A stretch of DNA of 64,000 nt from Alkaliphilus sp. B6464 (lineage in GTDB: Bacteria; Bacillota; Clostridia; Peptostreptococcales; Natronincolaceae): the NCBI RefSeq assembly GCF_018141165.1, contig NZ_CP058557.1, positions 1 to 64,000 of the forward strand. The letters run 5' to 3'. The translations under genes and the position numbers were made by a program. Shown here one piece after another: positions 1 to 8,631 of the stretch; within the stretch, counting starts at the first letter, position 1; each line of letters begins with the position of its first letter. The notes under the pieces were generated by a model. It did not search any database, had not been told where the DNA came from, and saw only the letters and a program-made list of their open reading frames with translations.

Positions 1-153
1 TCCTAAATTTTCTGCTAATTCTTTATTTAGATCTGTACCCATTCCCACTAGTACCTCATTGACAACTTCCATCTGTTTTACTTCTTTGCTAATGAGCATA
101 AGGGCTACAGAATCGTAATAGGTGTTTTTTCTTACTTCAACATTTAAATGCAT
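1..153 (-). CDS. fdrA: FdrA-like acyl-CoA synthetase-family protein, 5' part only
   Basis: Only the first 51 codons are in the window; the rest lies to the left. The N-terminus begins MHLNVEVRKNTYYDSVALML and continues through KEVKQMEVVNEVLVGMGTDL, which I recognise as the start of FdrA (E. coli AllF), a protein of the ATP-grasp/succinyl-CoA synthetase superfamily. In enterobacteria FdrA sits with a DUF1116 protein and a DUF2877 protein and is implicated in oxamate carbamoyltransferase activity of allantoin breakdown. The ATG at 151-153 follows a GGAGAG Shine-Dalgarno and overlaps the stop of the upstream DUF2877 gene by 10 bases, so the two are translationally coupled. Identification rests on a short stretch but the family signature is distinctive. 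Confidence 0.8.
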   Translation of the reverse strand, partial: MHLNVEVRKNTYYDSVALMLISKEVKQMEVVNEVLVGMGTDLNKELAENLG

Positions 154-1112
154 TTTAGTTTTTTACTCTCCTTTCTATTATATAAAGTTAAAATACAGCC
201 TATATAAGCTCCAGCTATTAAATCAGATCCCGATGTTTCTCCAGTCTCAATTACAGAGCATATATTTCTAATTAATTGCTTTTTGTCCTTTTCTGAGAAA
301 AGACTTATCATTAGTTTTCGAATATGATCTGCAACTTTACCCGTTGAAGCAAATTGCAGCATCTCTGAACTCACCTTTGTGGTTCTATAAACAGTCCCAT
401 CTACTATAACTCTATTAATCTTATATACTCTACTAAGATCAAGACCAGAATATTTTCTAGCATATAACATAGAAACCATAAGTCCTGTTAAGAAATCATC
501 AGTAGAAGGTGTTAATCCTGGACCAAAGCCAATAATCTGCTTGGCCATTATGCTAATCCCTTCTATATTTTCTTCTATTAGCAATTCAATGAGTTTTTGA
601 ATTTTTGAGTAAATAAAAGAGCAGTAGTGATTAGTTTGAAGCTCTTCTAATTCTTCATGAGAATCTTGTAAATAGTTGCTAATTTCTAAGAAAATAGGTG
701 CAATACCATTAAAGTTACCTCTATCTACCAACACTCTTTTTAAAAGTTCTATATTTTGAAAAACAATATCTTCTCCTAATCCTTTAAAGTCAAGTATAGG
801 ATTTGGGTCCCATATTTTTGCCTTTGATAGGTCGATTTTCAAATGATCTATTCCTACAGTTATTGCTGTTTCGTTGAGAATAAAAGGTATTCCCTTCTGT
901 AATCCAAAGGAATGAAAATTTTGATCCTCTGGTAGGTTAATAGAAATAGATCTAGGTGTATTGGGGATTTGACTTGATATAATAGTAATTAATAAATCAT
1001 CATCAGTTATAATATTACAGGTTCTATTAAAGACAGAATGTACCGACCCCATGAGTTCTGTTCGCTCTTCTATTAGTTTCTTAGTATTAGCACAAATCCA
1101 TATGGCCCTCAT
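144..1112 (-). CDS. allH: DUF2877 / AllH-like protein, putative oxamate carbamoyltransferase subunit
   Basis: The 322-residue protein carries the DUF2877 hallmark GFGPGLTPSTDDFLTG near residue 195 and a second conserved block SGSDLIAGAYIG near the C-terminus. E. coli AllH (YlbF) belongs to this family and is found with FdrA and a DUF1116 protein; together they are implicated in carbamoyl transfer from oxalurate to give oxamate and carbamoyl phosphate during allantoin use. Here it is followed directly by fdrA (10-base overlap) and lies downstream of pucR and xanthine dehydrogenase genes, which fits a purine-ring degradation locus. The ATG at 1110-1112 is preceded by AAAGGAAA. The other complex partners (DUF1116, carbamate kinase) would be expected just left of the window. 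Confidence 0.8.
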   Translation of the reverse strand: MRAIWICANTKKLIEERTELMGSVHSVFNRTCNIITDDDLLITIISSQIPNTPRSISINLPEDQNFHSFGLQKGIPFILNETAITVGIDHLKIDLSKAKIWDPNPILDFKGLGEDIVFQNIELLKRVLVDRGNFNGIAPIFLEISNYLQDSHEELEELQTNHYCSFIYSKIQKLIELLIEENIEGISIMAKQIIGFGPGLTPSTDDFLTGLMVSMLYARKYSGLDLSRVYKINRVIVDGTVYRTTKVSSEMLQFASTGKVADHIRKLMISLFSEKDKKQLIRNICSVIETGETSGSDLIAGAYIGCILTLYNRKESKKLKCI

Positions 1113-1300
1113 AATTTTCTTTCCTTTACGAATTATTTTATAGCTAGTAATAATAATGATAATCTTTGTTTGTTGTGAACAATCTGTATTTTAATTATAT
1201 TTATTATATTTAGATAATTCGTTGAAAATAGGTGCTTTTCCTTTAGAGAGTTCTTCTAAATATTTCATTGTGTTTTTGTGAAAATTTACTATACCAAGTC
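1113..1300 (-). promoter_or_regulatory. Promoter/operator region of the allH-fdrA genes
   Basis: This AT-rich gap separates pucR from allH. At 1267-1280 it holds the 14-mer ATTGTGTTTTTGTG, found again letter for letter at 3012-3025 upstream of pucR. At 1166-1182 there is a TTGTT-N7-AACAA dyad. Two identical 14-mers at the two promoter-containing gaps flanking the regulator suggest a PucR binding element; that is an inference from position and repetition. Confidence 0.4.
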
Positions 1301-2962
1301 TTACGCTTCTCTAAACATTTCAAAGATTTTAAAAGAAACTTGAAGGTTTAAACGATCATTTGGATTTTCTAAGTTCATTCCTGTAATATCTTTAATTCTC
1401 TGCATTCGATAGACAATTGTATTGTAGTGAGTAAACATTTCCTCTGATACTTTTTTCAAATTGCCTCCATACTGAAAAAACATCTGTAGGGTTTTCACAA
1501 GCTCAGAACTCTTTTCCTTATCGTACACCACAAGTGGCTCTAGGGTATCACGATAAAATTGATGAAGCTCACTTTCCATTTCCTCTAAATGAAAAATACG
1601 ATAAATTCCTAAATCATCAAAATGCATATATTCACTCTTATAATTAACTCCCTTATTTTGAAGAGATCTTGCAGCTTCATTGTAGCTTTTCCACAAATGC
1701 CCTGGCTCTTTATGAAATCGTCCTATCCCGATAGATATAGAAATATCCTTTATTTCTTCGTCAACACTTTTTATAATATCATTTGCAAAACTCATAACCT
1801 CTTTTTTTACTTGGGCACTACTTTTATTAGGGTCCGTTCCATATAATATAATAATTTGATCGCTTTTGTTTCCATAAACAAATTTTGCTTCTTTATTTCT
1901 TGATAAGCGATCTATTATTCGCATAATTTTACTATTTAACTGATATAAGAAGGTTGAATTGTTTAAGGTTTCCTTTACAAAACCTTTAATATTTTTAATG
2001 GAAATTACAAGAGCAGAATATCCTAATCTTCTATCAAAGTCGAAGAGCGCTGCTCGATCAACGGCAAGTTGCTGTCTTTTCTCATCTCTCGATAGAAGAT
2101 CATCAAAAAACTCTACCTTATGCCGACTTTCAATTTCAAATATAGAAATCTTCTTAAGAATATGTAATGCGATAACAGGAATAGAAGATTCAAGAGAAGA
2201 TATTTCGATAGAAGTAAGCTTTTTATTATCTTCCCATATAGCTAAATAACCATAATATCGTTCATCTACATAGATAGGAACCATTATTCTCTTTACTTTA
2301 TGTCCTAATAGCTCATCCTCTACTACAGTCATATTGAGAATAGACTCTTCTAATTTCTCGCCTTTAAGCTTGATCTCAATCTCACACTTTTTTTCCTTAT
2401 TTCCGTGGACTACAACTACATCAAAAATTTCATCCTTAATTGCGACTGTATTTCCAATGGTATGCGAGATACCCGCCAATATTTCTTTAAAACTTCCACC
2501 TCTTAGCATTACACGAATAAGCTCATTATGGATCTCCTCTACTTTCATTAGCATGCTGGTTTGTCTACTGATAATCTCCGTAAGCACTGGCATCATAATG
2601 TCTGTATAAGAAGCTTTATAAGGAATTTCTATAATAGGAAATTTGTATTTATTAGCTGTATTAATAATATCCTCTGGCAATCTTTCAATATATCGTTTCA
2701 TTTTAATTCCAATGCCTACAACTCCCTTTTCCTTCAGCCTAGGAATTAACCTTTTTAGTACAGTTATATCTTCTTTTATCGAAAAGGCTGTAGTAAGCAA
2801 AAACTCTCCTACATGAACCCAATCTACAATGTCAGGCACTTCCATCACATTAATCTGAGTAATCCTTTGCTCTAATCCTCCTTCTCCAGCTAACACCTTT
2901 GCTCCCAGCAAATCTTTTAATAAAATCATTTCCGCTACAGTAATCCCTAATGATTTGTTCAA
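1301..2962 (-). CDS. pucR: PucR-family transcriptional regulator
   Basis: The 553-residue protein has the PucR architecture: an N-terminal purine-catabolism-regulator domain (about residues 8-125, starting ITVAEMILLKDLLGA), a central GGDEF-like region, and a C-terminal PucR-type helix-turn-helix (about 480-545, with NLKKVSEEMFTHYNTIVYRM). Bacillus PucR controls purine transport and degradation genes in response to nitrogen supply and allantoin-type effectors. The TTG start at 2960-2962 is chosen because AGGGGG lies 8 bases upstream and the domain begins immediately after. Its position between the xdh/permease genes and allH-fdrA argues that it controls both sides. Inverted repeats upstream of it (3012-3124) suggest autoregulation. 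Confidence 0.9.
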   Translation of the reverse strand: MNKSLGITVAEMILLKDLLGAKVLAGEGGLEQRITQINVMEVPDIVDWVHVGEFLLTTAFSIKEDITVLKRLIPRLKEKGVVGIGIKMKRYIERLPEDIINTANKYKFPIIEIPYKASYTDIMMPVLTEIISRQTSMLMKVEEIHNELIRVMLRGGSFKEILAGISHTIGNTVAIKDEIFDVVVVHGNKEKKCEIEIKLKGEKLEESILNMTVVEDELLGHKVKRIMVPIYVDERYYGYLAIWEDNKKLTSIEISSLESSIPVIALHILKKISIFEIESRHKVEFFDDLLSRDEKRQQLAVDRAALFDFDRRLGYSALVISIKNIKGFVKETLNNSTFLYQLNSKIMRIIDRLSRNKEAKFVYGNKSDQIIILYGTDPNKSSAQVKKEVMSFANDIIKSVDEEIKDISISIGIGRFHKEPGHLWKSYNEAARSLQNKGVNYKSEYMHFDDLGIYRIFHLEEMESELHQFYRDTLEPLVVYDKEKSSELVKTLQMFFQYGGNLKKVSEEMFTHYNTIVYRMQRIKDITGMNLENPNDRLNLQVSFKIFEMFREA

Positions 2963-3011
2963 GGTGATTTCCCCCTATCGCCAAGTACATATTTTCCGCA
3001 TCTTCTGACTT

Positions 3012-3124
3012 ATTGTGTTTTTGTGGTTTATTAACAATGTTTACTCTCGATTGTCTACTATTTAACATTTATATTTTGTGTATTCTACAAAATAATTTTT
3101 GTTCCTTTGTGAAGTTTTCACAAA
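3012..3124. promoter_or_regulatory. Cluster of dyads upstream of pucR, candidate PucR operators
   Basis: Three elements built on TTTGTG/CACAAA half sites occur here. 3012-3025 is ATTGTGTTTTTGTG, identical to 1267-1280. 3073-3093 is ATTTTGT-N7-ACAAAAT. 3106-3124 is a perfect dyad TTTGTGAA-gtt-TTCACAAA. They lie between 50 and 160 bases upstream of the pucR start. The dyads and repeats are seen directly; binding by PucR is inferred. Confidence 0.45.
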
Positions 3125-3158
3125 AATAATAACGCCTCTATTTTTAATAGGGCGTTAT
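3122..3158 (-). terminator. Rho-independent terminator of the NCS2 permease gene
   Basis: Read on the minus strand, a GC-containing stem built on ATAACGCC and GGCGTTAT, extended by CTATT/AATAG with one bulge, is followed by TATTTTTG. It lies about 25 bases after the permease stop and ends transcription before pucR. Confidence 0.85.
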
Positions 3159-3182
3159 CATCCTTAAGTGGGGTTTTATTAA

Positions 3183-4415
3183 TTATTCCTTTGGTAAAAC
3201 CTTATTTAAAATAATACCTACAATTGCTGCTAAAGCCATGCCTTCTATTGTAAAGCTAACAGCTCCAAGTTTAACTGGTAGTACAGCTCCACCTAAACCT
3301 AATACAAAGATGACTGCTGCAATAATTAAATTTTTAGATGATGTAAAATCAATCTTATTTTCTACTAAGCTTCTTCCACCAACTGATGCAATCATACCAA
3401 ATAAAACTATGGAAATACCACCAACTATAGAAGAAGGTATAGTACTTATAACTGCTCCTAACTTTGGCATAACTCCTAAAATAATAGCAAAACATGCTGC
3501 TATTCTCATAATTACTGGATGATAAATTTTAGTTAAAGCTAATACGCCTGTGTTCTCTGCATAAGTTGTATTTGCTGGTCCACCTAAGAAAGCAGACAAA
3601 GATGTAGCTAATCCATCTCCAAGAAGTGTACGGTGTAGTCCAGGAGATTCAATAAAATCATCTTCAACAGTTGTGCCAACAACCAATATATTACCAATAT
3701 GCTCTACTACAGTAGCTACTGCAATAGGTGCAATAATCATAATACTTTCAAGATTAAATTTAGGAAATGTAAAGTTAGGAAGACCGAATAGAGCTGCTTC
3801 TGTAACAGGCGTAAAATCTATATTTCCTGTTATTGCGGCAAATATATACCCACCTACTAATCCAAATAAAACAGGAAGTACCTGAAAGAAACCTTTTGCA
3901 TAAGTACTTACTCCTATAACTATAAGTAAACTTACTACTGCTAATAGCCAATTTTGGCTAGCCATATCTATTGCAGTAGGAGCAAGCTTTAATCCTATTA
4001 CCATTATAATTGGACCTGTAACAATTGGTGGAAAATATTCTACAATTTTCTCGTGACCAAAGAAATAAACGAGGCCTGCTATTATTACATAGGTAAGACC
4101 TGCAACTACAATTCCACCTTGAACATATGGAATACCATACATTTTAGAAACCATAAGCATCGGTGTTATGAAAGCAAAGGATGAACCTAAAAACACCGGA
4201 ATTTTATTTTTAGTTAAGAAGTGAAATAAAAGAGTTCCTACACCTGCCATAAATAGAGCAACTGAAATATCTATTCCTGTTATTAGTGGAACTAAAACTG
4301 TAGCTCCAAACATGGTGAACGTATGCTGCATTCCAAGTATAATCTTTTTCCCTGTAGGAATGTAATCTCCATCCCTGATTGGCTGGTGCTTTTCAACAAC
4401 CTCTTGTTTACTCAT
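3183..4415 (-). CDS. NCS2 (xanthine/uracil) family permease, UraA-like
   Basis: A 410-residue, very hydrophobic protein with the NCS2 fold, about 14 membrane segments. The family signature around residues 285-300 reads GPANTTYAENTGVLALTKIY, the form found in uracil permeases (Glu before NTGV), whereas typical xanthine and urate carriers have a Gln or other residue there. The start is supported by AGGAGG seven bases upstream. Context with xanthine dehydrogenase genes and pucR suggests a nucleobase used as nitrogen source. Family membership is secure; substrate (uracil, xanthine, hypoxanthine) is not settled by sequence, and context and motif point to different answers. It likely works as a proton symporter in the membrane. 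Confidence 0.9.
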   Translation of the reverse strand: MSKQEVVEKHQPIRDGDYIPTGKKIILGMQHTFTMFGATVLVPLITGIDISVALFMAGVGTLLFHFLTKNKIPVFLGSSFAFITPMLMVSKMYGIPYVQGGIVVAGLTYVIIAGLVYFFGHEKIVEYFPPIVTGPIIMVIGLKLAPTAIDMASQNWLLAVVSLLIVIGVSTYAKGFFQVLPVLFGLVGGYIFAAITGNIDFTPVTEAALFGLPNFTFPKFNLESIMIIAPIAVATVVEHIGNILVVGTTVEDDFIESPGLHRTLLGDGLATSLSAFLGGPANTTYAENTGVLALTKIYHPVIMRIAACFAIILGVMPKLGAVISTIPSSIVGGISIVLFGMIASVGGRSLVENKIDFTSSKNLIIAAVIFVLGLGGAVLPVKLGAVSFTIEGMALAAIVGIILNKVLPKE

Positions 4416-4474
4416 ATAACAACCTCCTCTGTATTTGTCAACACTTTTAACCTAAACCCCACTTGTATTTATTT

Positions 4475-4513
4475 AAACCAACTTGTTGAGGCTTCGACAT
4501 AACAAGTCGGTTT
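4475..4513. other. Long hairpin between xdhA and permease genes
   Basis: AAACCaACTTGTT pairs with AACAAGTcGGTTT around a 13-base loop, 13 bp with one A-C mismatch. There is no good U-run on either side, so it is more likely an RNA stabiliser/processing stem or a protein site than a terminator. It lies between the xdhA stop and the permease start. Confidence 0.5.
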
Positions 4514-4521
4514 AGTAAATC

Positions 4522-6837
4522 TTAGATATTCTTCTCTTTTTCTTTAATGGCATTTAAAACCTTCTCTGCCGTAATTGGTAAAGATTTAATTCTTACCCCT
4601 ATAGCATCGTATACTGCATTTGCGATAGCAGGAGCAGTAGGCACCATACAAGGCTCTGCTACACCCCTAGCCCCGAAAGGTCCAGTTTCTTCTGGATTTT
4701 CTACAAAATTTACAATCATTTCTGGCATATCACCAGCAGTTGGTATTTTATAATCTACAAAAGATGGATTTTTAACTATACCATTTTCAATTACTAGTTC
4801 TTCAAAAATAGCCGATCCAATCCCTTGAATAATTCCACCTTCTACCTGACCTTCAATTAAATTTGGATTTATAACCTTTCCTACATCAAAACATGAAGCT
4901 ACCTTTAAAACGTCAATTTTTCCTGTTTCTTTATCAATTTCAATTTCTACTCCTTGAGTACCATATGTCCAAAAAGCAACTGGCTTTTCGCCTTGCCCAG
5001 TAAATTTATCTGTATTTCTAACATTAGGTGGAATAAATGAACCTCTTCCAATAATAGGTCCATGGATTCCAGAACCATCTGGTAGGGATAATCCTAAAGC
5101 TAGATCTTTAATAGCAATTTTCTTATCTGGATAGATTTTAGATGCCACATATCCATCGACTAATACTAAATCTCGCTTATATATCCCTAGAGCTAGCTGT
5201 GCTAGTTCAAATAACTGTTCTTTTGCATCTTCGCAGGCATTAATAATGGCATTACCTGAACAGTAGGTTATACGGCTAGCAACAGTCTGCCATTCGTATG
5301 GAGTATGGTCCGTATCTCCAGTCTTAATTGTAATCTTATGAGGTGGTATGCTCAATGCTTCTGCTGCAATCTGTGTTAATGCGGTATCAGAACCCTGCCC
5401 AATATCTTGGCCACTTACTAAAAGATGCGCTGTCCCATCTTCATTTAATTTAATAATAGCAGCAGAAGCTACGTCATTCGGCATAGATGGAGCCTTAAAT
5501 CCACAAGCAATACCTTTTCCTCTAACCTTATTAGTTTTACTTGGAGGATTTCTCTTACCCCACTCAATATTTTTAGCTACATCTTCTAAACACTCTAATA
5601 ATCCACATTGCTCAATAATTTCTCCAGTAGCGTTACTTCCTCCTGGCTTTAACCCATTTATTCTTCTAATATCTACTGGATCCATACCAAGTTTTTCTGC
5701 TAATAAATCAATGTTTTGTTCTATAGCAAAATGTATTTCTGACATTCCAAATCCTCTATAAGGTCCTCCAACAGGATGATTTGTATATACACAAATTGAA
5801 TCTGTCCATAGATTAGGAATATCATATGGTCCTGATGAACTATAGCCTCCAGCTCTTACAATGTTTACACCATATTCTGTATAGGCTCCGCCGTCCCATA
5901 CAAAGTTATTTTTAACACCTATGATTTTACCATCTTTATCTACTCCAGTTTTAATGGTTGCGTGCATTCCTTGCCTTACAAAGCTGTTTACAAACTCATC
6001 TTCCCTTGAATAAGTTAATTTTATTGATCTCCCTCTTAGCTTTTTGGCTAATGGAATGATAATACCCTCTAGAGTTGTTCCTGCCTTGCCACCAAATCCA
6101 CCACCAACTGCTGGTGAAAGTACACGAATTTTGTTTAATGGTAAGTCAAAAGCTACAGAAAGTGCCTTACGTACTGCATATGGAGATTGGCAACTAGACC
6201 AAATAGTTAAGCTCCCATCACGATCCATTTGAGCAATGGCACTATGATTTTCAATAGGACTGTGTTGAATATGAGGCACAAAGAAACTATTTTCTACAAT
6301 ATGCTCTGCTTCCTCGAAAGCTTTTTCAACATCTCCCTTTCTTACTCTATAGTGATTACTTATATTTGTACCTGGTTCTGGGAAAAAAATTGGACCATAA
6401 TGATATTCTCCTAAATCTGGATGCACCAAAGGAGCATCTGGCTTTAAAGCTTCAACAGCATTACTTACTACTGGTAATTCTTCATATTCTACATCAATTA
6501 AATCTATTGCCATTTTTGCTATTTCTTTAGTTTCAGCTGCTACGGCCGCTATAGCCTCGCCTCTATAACGAACTTTATCAGTAGCTAAAAAGGTTTTGTC
6601 TTCAAGATAAAGTCCTACTCGATTAGGCACATCCTTGCCTGTAATAACTGCCTTTACTCCTGGCAAAGCCTCTGCCTTACTGGTATCTACTTTTAATAGC
6701 TTGGCATGAGGGTAGGGACTTCGCTTTACATCTGCATATAACATTTTTGGAAGCTTCATATCATCTACATATTTTAATTCTCCTGTAACCTTTTTAATTC
6801 CATCAACGCGATTTACGCTTTTACCAATATATTTCAT
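4522..6837 (-). CDS. xdhA: Xanthine dehydrogenase-type molybdenum-binding subunit
   Basis: A 771-residue molybdopterin-binding large subunit of the xanthine oxidase family. The aldehyde-oxidase a/b hammerhead domain covers about residues 15-120, followed by the two Moco-binding domains. Visible signatures are the cofactor loop VGGGFGGK near residue 255 and GARGVAEPC near residue 735, the latter carrying the catalytic glutamate position. It hydroxylates a purine such as hypoxanthine or xanthine using water as oxygen source. The frame is open from a TTG at 6855, but the ATG at 6835-6837 has AGGGGG seven bases upstream, so I use that. It is the third gene of xdhB-xdhC-xdhA. Exact substrate is inferred from the pucR and permease context; other Mo-hydroxylases look similar. 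Confidence 0.9.
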   Translation of the reverse strand: MKYIGKSVNRVDGIKKVTGELKYVDDMKLPKMLYADVKRSPYPHAKLLKVDTSKAEALPGVKAVITGKDVPNRVGLYLEDKTFLATDKVRYRGEAIAAVAAETKEIAKMAIDLIDVEYEELPVVSNAVEALKPDAPLVHPDLGEYHYGPIFFPEPGTNISNHYRVRKGDVEKAFEEAEHIVENSFFVPHIQHSPIENHSAIAQMDRDGSLTIWSSCQSPYAVRKALSVAFDLPLNKIRVLSPAVGGGFGGKAGTTLEGIIIPLAKKLRGRSIKLTYSREDEFVNSFVRQGMHATIKTGVDKDGKIIGVKNNFVWDGGAYTEYGVNIVRAGGYSSSGPYDIPNLWTDSICVYTNHPVGGPYRGFGMSEIHFAIEQNIDLLAEKLGMDPVDIRRINGLKPGGSNATGEIIEQCGLLECLEDVAKNIEWGKRNPPSKTNKVRGKGIACGFKAPSMPNDVASAAIIKLNEDGTAHLLVSGQDIGQGSDTALTQIAAEALSIPPHKITIKTGDTDHTPYEWQTVASRITYCSGNAIINACEDAKEQLFELAQLALGIYKRDLVLVDGYVASKIYPDKKIAIKDLALGLSLPDGSGIHGPIIGRGSFIPPNVRNTDKFTGQGEKPVAFWTYGTQGVEIEIDKETGKIDVLKVASCFDVGKVINPNLIEGQVEGGIIQGIGSAIFEELVIENGIVKNPSFVDYKIPTAGDMPEMIVNFVENPEETGPFGARGVAEPCMVPTAPAIANAVYDAIGVRIKSLPITAEKVLNAIKEKEKNI

Positions 6838-6857
6838 TATTTTTCCCCCTTTCAATT

Positions 6858-7328
6858 TTATTGCTGATTCTTATTTACTACATCCATTACCGCCTCGATA
6901 ATTTTCTTATATCCTGTACATCTACATAAGTTCCCACTAATAGCTTTTTTTACTTCCGTCTCTGTAGGTGTGGGATTTTTCATTAATAGTGCTTTAGCTG
7001 ACATAATCATACCAGGTGTGCAATACCCACATTGTAGTGCTGCATGGTCTATAAATGATTCTTGTAGTTCATCTAATTCTTCTCCTGTTGATAATCCTTC
7101 AATGGTTATAATTTCTTGGCCATCTGCTTCTACAGCTAACATTAAACATGCGTTTATAGGTCTATTATTTACTAGGACCGTACAGGCTCCACATTCTCCA
7201 GCGCCACAGCCTTCCTTAGCACCAGTTAAATCCAAATCTTCCCGTATCATCTCTAAAAGTGTTTTATGTGGGTCTACACTGATATATACTTGTTCGTTAT
7301 TTAAAATAAAGCTAATATCATATTTCAA
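6858..7328 (-). CDS. xdhC: Xanthine dehydrogenase-type 2Fe-2S subunit
   Basis: A 156-residue iron-sulfur subunit with both expected [2Fe-2S] sites: a plant-ferredoxin-like site with CGAGECGAC near residues 41-49 and the four-Cys C-terminal domain with CGYC near residue 98 and CRC near residue 133. It carries electrons from the molybdenum site of XdhA to the FAD of XdhB. It lies between the other two subunit genes with gaps of about 14 and 20 bases, so it is co-transcribed. Length and motifs match the family with nothing missing. Confidence 0.93.
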   Translation of the reverse strand: MKYDISFILNNEQVYISVDPHKTLLEMIREDLDLTGAKEGCGAGECGACTVLVNNRPINACLMLAVEADGQEIITIEGLSTGEELDELQESFIDHAALQCGYCTPGMIMSAKALLMKNPTPTETEVKKAISGNLCRCTGYKKIIEAVMDVVNKNQQ

Positions 7329-7342
7329 AATTTTCCCCTCCC

Positions 7343-8185
7343 CTACATGATTGTAATTTCTTTTAATCCTCTTGTTACAAGTACCTTAATAATTTCTTGT
7401 CTATATTCCCTAGATGCCCGAATATCCCCTATCGGTGTTGTCTCACTTACAGCAATCTCAGCAGCTTCCTGAATTACTTTCTCTGTTAATTCCTTTCCTA
7501 GAAGGAAAGCTTCTGCCTTTCTTGCGCGGATAGGAGTTGGGGCTACAGATCCTAGGGCAATCCGTATAGAACCGTCTACTTTCACCACAGAAGCACAAAC
7601 TGTAGATAAATCCACTTCATCTCTCCTTGCATGTTTTTGGTAGCTACCGAAAACCTTTTCCCCAAATGCAGGTAGTTTTACGCCTGTAACAATCTCTCCC
7701 TCTTTTAGACAGGTTTTCCTTACCCAAACAAAGAAATCATGAATTGAAATTTCTCGTTGTCCTTCTGGACCAAAAACCTTTACTATAGCATCCATAGCTA
7801 ATAGTGGAGTTGCTGTATCTGCTAAAGGAGATGCATTTGTAATATTTCCTACCATTGTGGCACGGTTTCTTACTTGGCAAGACCCTACTGTATGACTAGC
7901 CTCTGCTAAAACACGATATCTCTCCACTAGATTTCTATTTTGTTCCATTTCATACATAGTTGCACAGGCTCCAATTACTAATCCTTCCTTTTCATCATAG
8001 GTGATTTCTTTTAGTCCATTAATTTCTTTGATATCAATTATAGCCTTAGGTGCACTCAGTCCTTCATGCATTCTTACAATCACATCTGTACCACCATTTA
8101 GTATGTGGCCTTCACCAGCATAACGCAATAATAATTCACTTGCCTCTTGTAAGGACTTGGGTTTAAAATATTCAAATCTCTTCAC
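7343..8185 (-). CDS. xdhB: Xanthine dehydrogenase-type FAD subunit
   Basis: A 280-residue FAD-binding subunit of the CO dehydrogenase/xanthine dehydrogenase medium-chain family. The FAD loops are HILNGGTDVIVRM near residue 32 and VGNITNASPLADTATPLLA near residue 115, both typical. The C-terminal part is the CO-dehydrogenase flavoprotein C domain. The frame could begin at a GTG at 8200, but GGAGGTGG occupies 8191-8198 and ideally serves the GTG at 8183-8185, which starts VKRFEYFKP like other members. It is first in the xdhBCA operon; its promoter should lie in the 8186-8548 gap. Confidence 0.92.
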   Translation of the reverse strand: MKRFEYFKPKSLQEASELLLRYAGEGHILNGGTDVIVRMHEGLSAPKAIIDIKEINGLKEITYDEKEGLVIGACATMYEMEQNRNLVERYRVLAEASHTVGSCQVRNRATMVGNITNASPLADTATPLLAMDAIVKVFGPEGQREISIHDFFVWVRKTCLKEGEIVTGVKLPAFGEKVFGSYQKHARRDEVDLSTVCASVVKVDGSIRIALGSVAPTPIRARKAEAFLLGKELTEKVIQEAAEIAVSETTPIGDIRASREYRQEIIKVLVTRGLKEITIM

Positions 8186-8548
8186 ACTGTCCACCTCCAC
8201 ATATTTTTACTTACTTTTATATAATCCCTAAATTCTTGTTATGTTTTTAACAACAATAAATTTATTTCGTAATTTTTTTTATTTTCTAATTATACAAAAT
8301 TCTATATAAATTTTTAATTACCTTTATAATATTTTACTAATCTTTTTATGGGTTATGGAGTATTTATTAGTTGAAGTTTCACAATGTAGTTATATAAAAC
8401 CTACTATTTAGTACTCTATAGTAATTGGGATTAATACTTAGTAAAGTATTATATGCTACACAAATGTAGTATTAGAAATCAGATTGAGTTTTTAAGTTAT
8501 CAAAGTTCTTGTCTTATGTATAAAGAACAACAAAAATAAATAATAAAT
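8186..8548 (-). promoter_or_regulatory. Upstream region of the xdh operon
   Basis: About 360 bases of very AT-rich, non-coding sequence. It contains a TTGTTA-N6-TAACAA dyad at 8236-8253 about 50 bases before xdhB, a possible operator. I looked for purine-riboswitch core sequences on the minus strand and did not find them. No gene is visible. Confidence 0.4.
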
Positions 8549-8586
8549 AAAATCAGGACCACCCGTATACGGGTGATCCTGATTTT
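8549..8586. terminator. Bidirectional terminator after the MATE gene
   Basis: A near-perfect 19-bp hairpin, AAAATCAGGA..CACCCGTA against its complement with one mismatch, centred at 8567/8568. Because it is flanked by A-runs and T-runs it can act in both directions; the natural client is the MATE gene that ends at 8632. Confidence 0.9.
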
Positions 8587-8631
8587 ATTTAAGAATCAAT
8601 TGAAATTTATATTAATTATATAATCATGTAT

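Noticed and set aside
2850-3068. 72-codon minus-strand frame overlapping the pucR start
   Set aside because: It uses another frame over the PucR N-terminus and has no independent support.
4475-4513. Terminator for xdhA
   Set aside because: The stem is good but neither side has a U-run, so it was recorded only as a hairpin.
8186-8548. Possible purine riboswitch ahead of xdhB
   Set aside because: The conserved purine-aptamer core was not found on the minus strand; only AT-rich DNA and one dyad.
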